NCBI GenBank assembly: GCA_003139615.1
Contig: PLJH01000115.1
Location: 1-54,604, forward strand
Origin: Alphaproteobacteria bacterium
GTDB taxonomy: Bacteria; Pseudomonadota; Alphaproteobacteria; Micropepsales; Micropepsaceae
Direction of reading: 5' to 3'
Length of the DNA stretch: 54,604 nt
Shown: positions 32,445 to 40,223 of the stretch, in pieces
Layout: each line of letters begins with the position of its first letter
Numbering within the stretch: position 1 is the stretch's first letter
Translations under genes and position numbers: made by a program
The notes under the pieces: model-generated
Told to the model about the DNA's origin: nothing
The model's database searches: none
What the model saw: the letters and a program-made list of their open reading frames with translations, nothing else

Positions 32445-33999
32445 TCGTGCGCTGGCAATCAGCGCGGTCGTCGCTGCTGTGAGCACAACGGCGCTTGCTG
32501 CGCCGCCGGCCGATCTCGATGCCTTCGTCGCGAAATCGATGAAGACGTTTGGGCCACCGGGCATGACGGTTGCGATCGTGGAGGACGGCAAGGTTGCTGT
32601 CACCAAAGGCTACGGCATCCGCTCGATCGAATCGGGCGGCACGGTGAACGAACACACTGTGTTTCCTATCGGTTCGGAAACCAAGGCGTTCACGTCCGCG
32701 GCGCTGGCGATTCTCGTCGACGAAGGCAATCTCAAATGGAGCGACCGTGTCGTCGACAGGCTGCCCGGCTTCCAGATGTACGATCCCTATGCCACCGAGC
32801 ATATGACGATCCGCGATCTGCTCACCCATCGCAGCGGCCTCGGCCTCGGCGAAGGCGATCTTCTGATCGTCCCTTCGACGAGCCGTTCGCGCGCCGATAT
32901 CGTGCATGCATTGCGTTATCTGAAACCCGTCACCGGTTTCCGCGAGACCTTCGCCTACGACAACATCCTTTACATCGTGGCCGGCGCGCTGGTTGAGGCG
33001 GTCTCCGGCCAGACCTGGGAGGATTTTGTCCGGACGCATATTTTCGCGCCCGTCGGCATGAAAGACGCGATGACGGCTTACGATCACCATGCGGCCAATG
33101 GCGTGGCGCTCCACGCGCGGACCGACGGTCCCATTCGCGGGCTCGGGCCGCAGCATGTTCTCACGCGCGGGCTCGAAGGCGGCGCCTCTGCGCCGGCCGG
33201 CGCCATCAATGCAAGCGCTGCAGACATGGCGCTCTGGATGCAGGTGCAGCTCGCGCACGGCAAACTGCCGAATGGCGGAAGGCTCTTCAGTGAAGAGCAA
33301 GCTACCGAGATGTGGAAGCCCGAGGTCGTCGTGCGGGCCGATGCGTTTTCCGTGTCGCTGTCTGCCATCACGCCGAAGTTCCAGGATTATGCGCTGGGCC
33401 GGTTCGTGGAAGAATATCACGGCCACACCATCGTCGAGCATACGGGCGCGGTGCTGGGCGCGGTCGCGGCACTCTATCTGGTTCCGGAAAAGAATGTCGG
33501 CGTTGCGGTGATGATCAACTCCGAAGATGGCGCGTCGCGTCGCGCGGTCGCGTTTCACGTGCTCGATCACTATCTGGACCTGCCCGATCAGGACTGGAAC
33601 GTGAAGCTGAAGACCATTGTCGATGGGATGATGGCGGAAGGTGAAAAGCAGATGAAGGCGTCGCCGGAACAGGTCAAACCGAACGACAAATCCTCATTGC
33701 CGATGGCCGCCTATGCGGGCGTTTACAGCGATCCGTGGTACGGCACCACGACGATTTCGCATCGCGACGGCAAGCTCTGGATGAATTTCGACAAGACGCC
33801 TGACATGGAAGCGCCGCTTGTGCATGTGGCCGACGACACGTTCAAAGCCAACTGGACGGACAAGACGATCGAAGCAGCCTATGTGAAGTTCGATGTCGCG
33901 TCGGGCAAGATCGAAAAGATCGAAATGTGGCCTGTCTCGCCGCTGGCCGATTTCAGTTTCGATTATCGGGACCTGCACTTCTTACCCGCGGCGCATTGA
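32407..33999 (+). CDS. Secreted serine hydrolase (beta-lactamase/S12 fold) with DUF3471-like C-terminal domain
   Basis: A 530-residue exported protein: Sec leader (RALAISAVVAAVSTTALA), then an S12 fold with SxxK at Ser90-Lys93 (IGSETKAF), YxN at Tyr184 (AYDNILY) and HxG at His345 (EHTGAVLG). A C-terminal beta-sandwich (about 430-530; YAGVYSDPWYGTTTISHRDG) matches DUF3471 (PF11954), often found behind S12 domains in D-aminopeptidases and esterases. It may be the periplasmic peptidase of the island. The start ATG at 32407 lies inside the previous gene; the two frames overlap by 38 bases, which suggests coupled translation. It is convergent with the M81 gene, with only 5 bases between stops. Confidence 0.85.
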   Translation: MSSALRTSTLRISRALAISAVVAAVSTTALAAPPADLDAFVAKSMKTFGPPGMTVAIVEDGKVAVTKGYGIRSIESGGTVNEHTVFPIGSETKAFTSAALAILVDEGNLKWSDRVVDRLPGFQMYDPYATEHMTIRDLLTHRSGLGLGEGDLLIVPSTSRSRADIVHALRYLKPVTGFRETFAYDNILYIVAGALVEAVSGQTWEDFVRTHIFAPVGMKDAMTAYDHHAANGVALHARTDGPIRGLGPQHVLTRGLEGGASAPAGAINASAADMALWMQVQLAHGKLPNGGRLFSEEQATEMWKPEVVVRADAFSVSLSAITPKFQDYALGRFVEEYHGHTIVEHTGAVLGAVAALYLVPEKNVGVAVMINSEDGASRRAVAFHVLDHYLDLPDQDWNVKLKTIVDGMMAEGEKQMKASPEQVKPNDKSSLPMAAYAGVYSDPWYGTTTISHRDGKLWMNFDKTPDMEAPLVHVADDTFKANWTDKTIEAAYVKFDVASGKIEKIEMWPVSPLADFSFDYRDLHFLPAAH

Positions 34000-34004
34000 G
34001 ACAG

Positions 34005-35474
34005 TTATTTGTCTTTGCCCAGCGGGTCGGCGACGCGCGGGAAGTAATCCAAGTCGCGTTTCTTCTTGTAGTCGATTTCGGCGAAGTTCATCTGGATCGC
34101 GCCCGGGGTCGCCACGGGAATGATCGTTTCCGTCAGTGGTCCGAACCCCGCCTGGTAATGCTGGCTCGATTTGACGACGACGATTCGCTTTGTCGAGAGA
34201 TCGATGCCGAGTCCGGTGAACGCATCGGGGCAGAACACCTGCGTCCGCGTGGAATTGATCACGACATCGATTCCTTCAATATCCACCCACACCGTCAGCC
34301 CCATCGCCACGCGTGAGCCTGACAATCCGCCCTGATCGAATTTGGGTTTCACGGCTTTGACCGTCGCAACAACATCGAGCGGCGTACCTGACGCAGCACC
34401 GGCCTTGCCGCCCAGGCGCAACCGCAGCTTTGTGCCCACGCCCGCTTCGGCGCAGGTTTCTGCCGCGATGGGATCCCAGATCGCGCCGAAGGCCGCATCG
34501 CGCGTGCCCTGCTGGAGCATGGCATCTAGCAGGCTCACATTGTCGCTGGGCGCGCCGCCGCCGGCATTGTCGGCCGTATCCGCGAGCACGGCCATCGCAT
34601 TGGATTCCCGCGCCGCCAGCAGCGCTTTTTCGATATTGCGGTAGCGCGGCAGGAGCGTCTCGCGCACCGCGTAGATCTTGAGTCCGATTTCCTCCGCGAC
34701 CGCGCGCGCAAGCGCGGGGTCGTTGTCGGTGATCGCGATCACGCGCGAGCCCGTATCGGGCGTGTCGCCCCACGGGAAACCATGTCCGAAGCTTACCGAC
34801 AGAACGCGCTCGCGCTTCTCGACTTCGAAAAGCCAGTCCGTCAGGCCGCGCATCGGTTCGCTCGTGGTTGGATAGAATCCGATCATCCGGCAATCGAACA
34901 GCATGGACACGGGCTTGATTTCGCCCTTCGCCGCGCGGCGGCACAGATCGTAAAGCTCCCGCGAACGCTCCGGAAAATCGATATGGGGATATTCCTTCAC
35001 GGTGATGAGGGCGGTTGCGTTCTGCAGCATCGCACCTGTGAGATGGCAATGCAGGTCGAGTACGGCACCGATCGCAGTTTTGGGACCGGCAATCGCGCGG
35101 AGCCGCGCGATCAGATCGCCTTCGCAATCGTCGCATTCGGTGGAGACCATCGCGCCATGCAAGAACAAGAGCACGATGTCGAACGGCCCCTTGCTTTGGA
35201 AATCGGCCAGGATCTCGTCGCGATAGGCCTCATAGACAGCTTGGATCGTCGGGCCTGACGGTTGCGCGAAGGCGAGGATGCTTTCGACGACCTCGTGCCC
35301 GTCTCGCGCGGCCAACTCGCGCCAGAGCCTCGCGATGAGGGCCGTCTCGGCGCCGCTGGCGGACGTCCCGGCGTCGCCGCGGAAAAAACCATGCTCTTCG
35401 AAACCGCGCCGGCCAGTCGGCCAGGGCGCGAAAGTGTTGGTTTCGGTGATGATTCCGGCCACGAAGATGCGCAT
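34005..35474 (-). CDS. M81 family metallopeptidase, MlrC-like
   Basis: A 489-residue protein of the M81 (microcystinase C) family. Near the N-terminus is GIITETNTFAPWPTG; the probable zinc ligands Asp140 and His142 (VLDLHCHL) and His164 (KEYPHIDFPER) are spaced 2 and 22 residues apart as expected for the family. The C-terminal domain (CPDAFTGLGIDLSTK to VVKSSQHYQAGFGPL) is also typical. MlrC hydrolyses linear peptides containing Adda and D-residues in microcystin degradation, but most M81 proteins have unknown substrates. No leader, so cytoplasmic. The ATG at 35474 is chosen over TTG at 35486; GGAAAA acts as ribosome binding site. It is the only minus-strand enzyme of the island, and an operator-like box overlaps its start region. 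Confidence 0.88.
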   Translation of the reverse strand: MRIFVAGIITETNTFAPWPTGRRGFEEHGFFRGDAGTSASGAETALIARLWRELAARDGHEVVESILAFAQPSGPTIQAVYEAYRDEILADFQSKGPFDIVLLFLHGAMVSTECDDCEGDLIARLRAIAGPKTAIGAVLDLHCHLTGAMLQNATALITVKEYPHIDFPERSRELYDLCRRAAKGEIKPVSMLFDCRMIGFYPTTSEPMRGLTDWLFEVEKRERVLSVSFGHGFPWGDTPDTGSRVIAITDNDPALARAVAEEIGLKIYAVRETLLPRYRNIEKALLAARESNAMAVLADTADNAGGGAPSDNVSLLDAMLQQGTRDAAFGAIWDPIAAETCAEAGVGTKLRLRLGGKAGAASGTPLDVVATVKAVKPKFDQGGLSGSRVAMGLTVWVDIEGIDVVINSTRTQVFCPDAFTGLGIDLSTKRIVVVKSSQHYQAGFGPLTETIIPVATPGAIQMNFAEIDYKKKRDLDYFPRVADPLGKDK

Positions 35475-35475
35475 G

Positions 35476-35487
35476 GAATTTTCCAAT
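35476..35487. promoter_or_regulatory. GAATTTTCCAAT box at the M81 gene start
   Basis: This 12-base box is identical to 25037-25048 upstream of the dauA-like gene and begins one base from the M81 ATG, so a bound protein would block translation start or transcription. It overlaps the GGAAAA ribosome binding site. A related GAATTTTCAG lies at 35620-35629 and at 25016-25025. Confidence 0.4.
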
Positions 35488-35617
35488 TGTGAAAGTTATT
35501 TGCAATAATATAAAGCGGCGTTGCGTTCAACAGAATTTGACGTTGAGCGCGCCCGACGCATCGAATTGATGGGCTCGGTCGTTGTGCTATCGTCGTGAAT
35601 GGTTTCGGGGACCATCG

Positions 35618-35722
35618 ATGAATTTTCAGCGCCATCACATTATCGCGGCGATTGTCGCCATCATAACCGCGATCGCGTTCCTGCTGTGGTTCGCGCCGCA
35701 GCTTGGTTTCCTGGTGCGCTAG
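35618..35722 (+). CDS. Candidate small membrane protein (34 aa)
   Basis: A 34-codon frame encodes MNFQRHH followed by one hydrophobic helix (IIAAIVAIITAIAFLLWF) and a short tail. Basic residues before the helix and a stop right behind it give the layout of a single-span small membrane protein. The ribosome binding site is weak (GGGG 10 bases upstream). It lies just upstream of the esterase gene. It may be a chance frame, but the hydrophobic run is striking. Confidence 0.35.
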   Translation: MNFQRHHIIAAIVAIITAIAFLLWFAPQLGFLVR

Positions 35723-35776
35723 CGCGCGACCGGTGCGACGATGGCGCTTGCGTTTCGACGGGGGGATTTCGTCCAG

Positions 35777-36760
35777 ATGGACCGACGATCGCTGATCGGG
35801 CTCGGCACGCTGGCGCTGGCCGCAATGCAGACGCGCGCCTCCGCGCAAACCCCGACGCGTGTGCCGCCGGATCCGGACGAGAGAATTGAGCTGTGGCCGG
35901 GCGTAGCGCCGGGATTGCTGAATCCGAAGCTCGCGCCGCGCATCGTCGAAACGAGTCCCGAGCCGGACATCTATCGCAACCGTCAGCTGACGGGCATTGC
36001 GCAACCGGCATTGGCTGTTTTCCGCCCCGCGGCACCCGATGGTTCGGCAGTCGTGATCCTGCCCGGCGGCGGCTACCGGGCATTGGATTTCGATGTCGAG
36101 GGCTACGATGTTGCGCGGGTACTGAATGCGGTCGGCGTCGTCGCCTTCGTGCTCACATACCGTCTGCCGCATGAAGGTTGGCAAGACGCGGCTGATGTTC
36201 CCTTGCAGGATGCGCAGCGCGCGATGCGCCTGATCCGCGCCGGGGCCGCGAAATACGCGGTCGACCCTGCGCGATTGGGCGTGCTCGGCTTTTCCGCCGG
36301 CGGACATGTGGCTGCGTCATTGGCCACACGGTCGAGCGCGAAAGTTTACCCGCCGCTGGATGATGCTGACATGCAAAGCGCCGCACCAGCTTTCGCGGCG
36401 GTTCTCTATCCTGTGATCACTATGTTGCCGCCTTTCGCCCATGAAGCCTCGCGCGAGCAATTGCTCGGCGATCATCCTTCGACGGACATGCGCGCGGCCT
36501 ATTCCTGCGAGCGCCTGGTCACGCGCGAGACGCCGCCCTGTTTCCTTGCCGCGGCGGTGGACGATCCGGATGTCCCCGTCGACAATTCGCTCGCAATGCT
36601 GGCGGGCCTGCGCGCTGCGCATGTGCCTGCTGAACTGCACCTGTTCGAAAAGGGTGGTCACGGCTTCGGTCTCGGCGTGGGTCAGCCTGCCGGCGCATGG
36701 CCGGATCTTTTCATTCGCTGGGCACAGGCGCGCGGCGTGTTTCGCGGGACAGTTTTGTAA
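35777..36760 (+). CDS. Tat-exported alpha/beta-hydrolase, acetyl-esterase/BD-FAE-like
   Basis: A 327-residue esterase. The leader begins MDRRSLIGLG and runs to ASAQ near residue 24, with a twin-arginine pair suggesting Tat export. The core has the oxyanion stretch ILPGGGY (94-100), nucleophile elbow GFSAGGH with Ser173, an acid in VDDPDVPVD and His in EKGGHGFG. The family includes acetyl-xylan and feruloyl esterases and carbohydrate-acetyl esterases; the pattern WPGVAPG near residue 40 is typical of those. The ATG at 35777 follows a GGGGG site; the earlier ATG at 35741 lacks one. It is convergent with pgl, seven bases between stops. Confidence 0.85.
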   Translation: MDRRSLIGLGTLALAAMQTRASAQTPTRVPPDPDERIELWPGVAPGLLNPKLAPRIVETSPEPDIYRNRQLTGIAQPALAVFRPAAPDGSAVVILPGGGYRALDFDVEGYDVARVLNAVGVVAFVLTYRLPHEGWQDAADVPLQDAQRAMRLIRAGAAKYAVDPARLGVLGFSAGGHVAASLATRSSAKVYPPLDDADMQSAAPAFAAVLYPVITMLPPFAHEASREQLLGDHPSTDMRAAYSCERLVTRETPPCFLAAAVDDPDVPVDNSLAMLAGLRAAHVPAELHLFEKGGHGFGLGVGQPAGAWPDLFIRWAQARGVFRGTVL

Positions 36761-36767
36761 TCGGCAG

Positions 36768-37490
36768 CTAGGGCGCCCAATAAACCTGCACGGGCGTAAC
36801 GGATTGCTTCAGCACGGCGCGAACCGGCATTTCGTGGACGTCGTCGCCTGCAAGTGCCGCGCGATACGTTTCGAGCTTCGCGTCGCCGCGGATCAGAATG
36901 ATCACCAATCGCGAATCGAGGATCGCGCGCAACGTAAGCGACATGCGCTCGCCCGTGCCGTCGAGTTTGGCCGGATGAATGCCGCGCACAAGCAGCCGCG
37001 AATGCGTGTCGAAGGCAGCATCGAGTCCGTCCGAGTCCGGAAACATCGAAGCGGTGTGTCCGTCATCGCCCATGCCCAGAAGCGTGACATCGAACGGCCG
37101 TGGCATGGCTGAAATGGCGGCGCTCACATCGACTTCCGCATCGCGCGGATGGGCGTGATCGGTTTTCATCGGAACGAAATGCGCGGCCGAAGCCTTGCCG
37201 CGCAAAAGCCGCGACCGGATGAGCTTCTCATTGCTTGCGTCCTCTGTCGGTGGAACCCAGCGCTCGTCCGACAATGTCACAAACACGCGGTCCCATGGCG
37301 CATCGCGCTCGGTCAGTGCGTCGAAGAGCGGGCCTGGCGTGGTGCCGCCCGACGCGACGAAACTTGCCGCGCCGCGCGCATCCACACCTGCCCCGAGGCT
37401 TGCGACGATCTCGTCGGCGAGGTCGCGAATCATTTCGTCGGCGGTCGCAAATTTCCGCAGCATCGCATTCCCGGTTTCGAGATTATTCAT
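36768..37490 (-). CDS. pgl: 6-phosphogluconolactonase
   Basis: A 240-residue enzyme that hydrolyses 6-phosphogluconolactone to 6-phosphogluconate, the second step of the oxidative pentose phosphate and Entner-Doudoroff routes. Motifs: ASGGTTPGPLFDAL (phosphate-binding loop), SDERWVPPTEDASN and LGMGDDGHTASMFP. The start ATG at 37490 overlaps the end of zwf (ATGAATAA), the usual zwf-pgl coupling; an internal ATG at 37463 with a better ribosome binding site is an alternative. No edd gene follows within the window. Confidence 0.93.
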   Translation of the reverse strand: MNNLETGNAMLRKFATADEMIRDLADEIVASLGAGVDARGAASFVASGGTTPGPLFDALTERDAPWDRVFVTLSDERWVPPTEDASNEKLIRSRLLRGKASAAHFVPMKTDHAHPRDAEVDVSAAISAMPRPFDVTLLGMGDDGHTASMFPDSDGLDAAFDTHSRLLVRGIHPAKLDGTGERMSLTLRAILDSRLVIILIRGDAKLETYRAALAGDDVHEMPVRAVLKQSVTPVQVYWAP

Positions 37491-38913
37491 ACCAGCTGTG
37501 ACCATTCCGTTCGGTGAGAGCGAATGCGCCTGCCGGGCCCCAGGAGCCCGCGGCGTAAGGCGTGAGGGACGTACCTTGGCGGTCCCAGCCGGCCATGATC
37601 GCATCGATCCAGACCCAGGCGGCCTCGGCTTCGTCGCGGCGCACGAAGAGGGTCGGCTTGTTGTTCAGGGCTTCGAGCAGCAGGCGCTCATAGGCGATGC
37701 GCCGCCGCGGCCGCTTGAATGCGTTGCTCAGGCTTAGATTGAGCGCAAGCGGCTTCAGTTCCTGCTCGAGGCTCGGCGTCTTGTTCATCAGCAACAGAGA
37801 GATTTCTTCTTCGGGCTGCAACCGGATCGTGAGCCGGTTCGCCAGCAAATCGGCGCCTGCAAAAATCGAATGGGGCACATCGCGGAACTGGATGACGATT
37901 TCGGAGCTGCGCTGCGGCAGCCTCTTGCCGGTGCGCAGATAGAACGGCACGCCCGCCCAGCGCCAATTGTCGACATGCGCGCACAACGCGACGAATGTTT
38001 CCGTCTTGCTCGCCTGTCCGCCCGATTCTTCGCTGTAGCCCGGTACGGAGCGGCCTTCGGAGACGCCGTCGCGATATTGCCCACGCACGGTCTTGCGCTC
38101 CACGTCGCGCCCGACGATCGGTTTCAGCGAGCGCAGCACTTTCACTTTCTCGTTGCGCACCGAATCGGGATCGAGATTGGCTGGCGGCTCCATCGCCACA
38201 AGACACAGCAATTGCAGCAGATGGTTCTGCACCATGTCGCGGATCGCGCCATATTCGTCGTAATAGGACCAGCGATCCTCGACACCGACAGTTTCTGCGA
38301 CGGTGATCTGTATCTGGGCGATGCTGACCTTGTTCCAGAGCGGCTCGAACAGCGTGTTGGCGAAGCGCAGCGCGATCAGGTTCTGGACGGCTTCCTTGCC
38401 GAGATAGTGATCAATGCGGAAGATGCGGTCTTCGCTGAACGCATGTGCCAGTGCGTCGTTGATGGCGCGGCAACTCGCGAGATCGCGCCCGATCGGTTTT
38501 TCGACGACGACACGGCTCGTCGCGTTTGCGAGCCCCACGTTTTTCAGATGGCTGCAGATCGCGCCGTAATGGCTGGGCGACGTCGACAGATAAAAGATCA
38601 GTTCGGACGCTTCGCCCACGCGTTCCCGCAGTTCCGAGAATGTTTCTGGCACGGTGGCATCGACGGCGACATGGCTCAGGCGGTTCCGAAAACGTCGCCA
38701 CGCTTCGTCCGAGATCGACGGCGCACGTGCCCGCACTGCCTTTTCGATCTGCTGCGCGAATTTCTCGTCGCCCAGTTTTCCCCGGGAGCAGCCGACGATT
38801 TTGAGCCCGTCGGGCAGCAGGCCGTCCTCATCGAGAAAATAAAGCGAAGGAAACAGCATTCGCTGAGCGAGGTCGCCTGTGGCCCCGAAAATCAGGATTC
38901 CCTGTGCGGCCAT
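37483..38913 (-). CDS. zwf: Glucose-6-phosphate 1-dehydrogenase
   Basis: A 476-residue enzyme that oxidises glucose-6-phosphate to the lactone with NADP+ or NAD+. The nucleotide-binding motif is FGATGDLAQRMLFPSLY at residues 9-25, the substrate and catalytic motif is RIDHYLGKE with the active His a little further on, and the C-terminal dehydrogenase block is complete. Length is normal. The ATG at 38913 is chosen because the extra upstream residues do not belong to the family. It is followed by pgl with overlapping stop and start codons. Confidence 0.95.
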   Translation of the reverse strand: MAAQGILIFGATGDLAQRMLFPSLYFLDEDGLLPDGLKIVGCSRGKLGDEKFAQQIEKAVRARAPSISDEAWRRFRNRLSHVAVDATVPETFSELRERVGEASELIFYLSTSPSHYGAICSHLKNVGLANATSRVVVEKPIGRDLASCRAINDALAHAFSEDRIFRIDHYLGKEAVQNLIALRFANTLFEPLWNKVSIAQIQITVAETVGVEDRWSYYDEYGAIRDMVQNHLLQLLCLVAMEPPANLDPDSVRNEKVKVLRSLKPIVGRDVERKTVRGQYRDGVSEGRSVPGYSEESGGQASKTETFVALCAHVDNWRWAGVPFYLRTGKRLPQRSSEIVIQFRDVPHSIFAGADLLANRLTIRLQPEEEISLLLMNKTPSLEQELKPLALNLSLSNAFKRPRRRIAYERLLLEALNNKPTLFVRRDEAEAAWVWIDAIMAGWDRQGTSLTPYAAGSWGPAGAFALTERNGHSWYE

Positions 38914-39091
38914 GCCAAAATTCTTCGATTCCGTGTCCGACGATCCATGTCTCAACCACTTTCCGATTGTCGGTGACGAGCACAAGATTGGCGCGGCTGC
39001 CGGCGAAACCCGCCCTTCTTCTAACCCCGGAAGTGCCGCCCGGTTCCGGCCGATCAGCCGTGCGGGCGACCTGATTCTGGATGGCAGCCCG

Positions 39092-39613
39092 TCAGGCCTT
39101 TTCCGATACGGCCTTCTGCCGATGCGGCAACTTCCAGCCGGGCCGCACGAAATGGCAGGTGTAGCCGTTCGGGATCCGCTCGAGATAATCCTGGTGCTCG
39201 GGTTCGGCTTGCCAGAAATCGCCAGCGGGCGCGACTTCAGTCACGACCTTGCCCGGCCACAATTCCGACGCATCGACATCCGCGATGGTGTCGAGCGCGA
39301 TCCGTTTCTGCTCTTCGCTGGTGTAGTAGATCGCCGAGCGATAGCTCGTGCCAGTATCGTTGCCCTGGCGGTTGCGCGTGGAGGGATCGTGGATCTGAAA
39401 GAAGAATTCGAGGATCTCGCGATAGCTGAGTTTCGAGGGATCGAAAACGATCTCGATCGCTTCGGCATGGGTGCCGTGATTGCGATAGGTCGCGTTGGGC
39501 ACGTCGCCGCCGGAATAGCCGACTCGCGTCGACACGACGCCCTTGTAGCGCCGGATCAGGTCCTGCATGCCCCAGAAACATCCTCCGGCAAGTACGGCAC
39601 GTTCGGTCGTCAT
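39092..39613 (-). CDS. msrA: Peptide-methionine (S)-S-oxide reductase MsrA
   Basis: A 173-residue enzyme that reduces methionine-S-sulfoxide. The catalytic motif GCFWG contains Cys12, followed by the family blocks [24 protein letters not shown] and [17 protein letters not shown]. One further Cys in [12 protein letters not shown] near the end may act in recycling; the C-terminal second resolving Cys of E. coli MsrA is absent. Cytoplasmic. The ATG at 39613 follows AAGGA. The 178-base gap to zwf holds no obvious gene or signal. Confidence 0.94.
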   Translation of the reverse strand: MTTERAVLAGGCFWGMQDLIRRYKGVVSTRVGYSGGDVPNATYRNHGTHAEAIEIVFDPSKLSYREILEFFFQIHDPSTRNRQGNDTGTSYRSAIYYTSEEQKRIALDTIADVDASELWPGKVVTEVAPAGDFWQAEPEHQDYLERIPNGYTCHFVRPGWKLPHRQKAVSEKA

Positions 39614-39836
39614 CGGCTGGTCCTTCGTATCGGTAGTCTTCTACGTTACGCCGCACTCTGCGGGCAGGGCGGAGATGGGGCTTATTACCATGATCTGCAA
39701 GGTTGTGCATGCGCAGAAAGGGTGGAGCCGGCGCCGTCGGGCCGCGCAAATCCGGAGTTCGTGGCCCGCGCGCCCCCTTTTGCAGGGCCGCGAACCGGTC
39801 CAGACTGTGGTCTCAATCGATTGTGGGGGAACAACG

Positions 39837-40223
39837 ATGCGCACGAAATATGTCACAGCCATAGCGGCCGTCGCGGCAGTCGGTTGCGTCACTGCGACGG
39901 CGGCGCCCCAAGTGAAAGCCACGCTTCCCTGCACATTCGGCCAGTCGATGGAGCAGGATCACATGCTCGACATCCAGAACACGACGAAATCGGCACTGCC
40001 CGCCGAGACGATCATCAATCTCGATATCACGACGAAACCGAATGGCGAGCAATTCGACTGCTTCGCGCTCACCGCGCCGCTCGCACCCGGCGCGCATCTC
40101 AGTCACATGGAAAAGGTGACAGTCGGCACCGACGGATTGATGTGCAAGGCGTTCCTCTCGAAAAAATATCCCGCCATCAGCCACGGCTCCGACGGCAGTT
40201 CATCGACGCAGTGCGATTATTAA
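39837..40223 (+). CDS. Small exported protein of unknown function
   Basis: A 128-residue protein with a Sec leader (YVTAIAAVAAVGCVTATAA). The mature part has four cysteines (LPCTFGQ, FDCFAL, LMCKAF, TQCDY) and one beta-rich domain (DIQNTTKSALPAETIINLDITTK). This suggests a small disulfide-bonded periplasmic protein. The ATG at 39837 follows GGGGGA. It overlaps by 4 bases the 3' end of the convergent exported protein. Family unknown. Confidence 0.7.
   Translation: MRTKYVTAIAAVAAVGCVTATAAPQVKATLPCTFGQSMEQDHMLDIQNTTKSALPAETIINLDITTKPNGEQFDCFALTAPLAPGAHLSHMEKVTVGTDGLMCKAFLSKKYPAISHGSDGSSSTQCDY

Noticed and set aside
34000..34004. Possible shared terminator between the convergent S12 and M81 genes
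   Set aside because: Only 5 bases separate the stops and the GACA/TGTC arms nearby make a 4-bp stem inside coding sequence, too weak to call.
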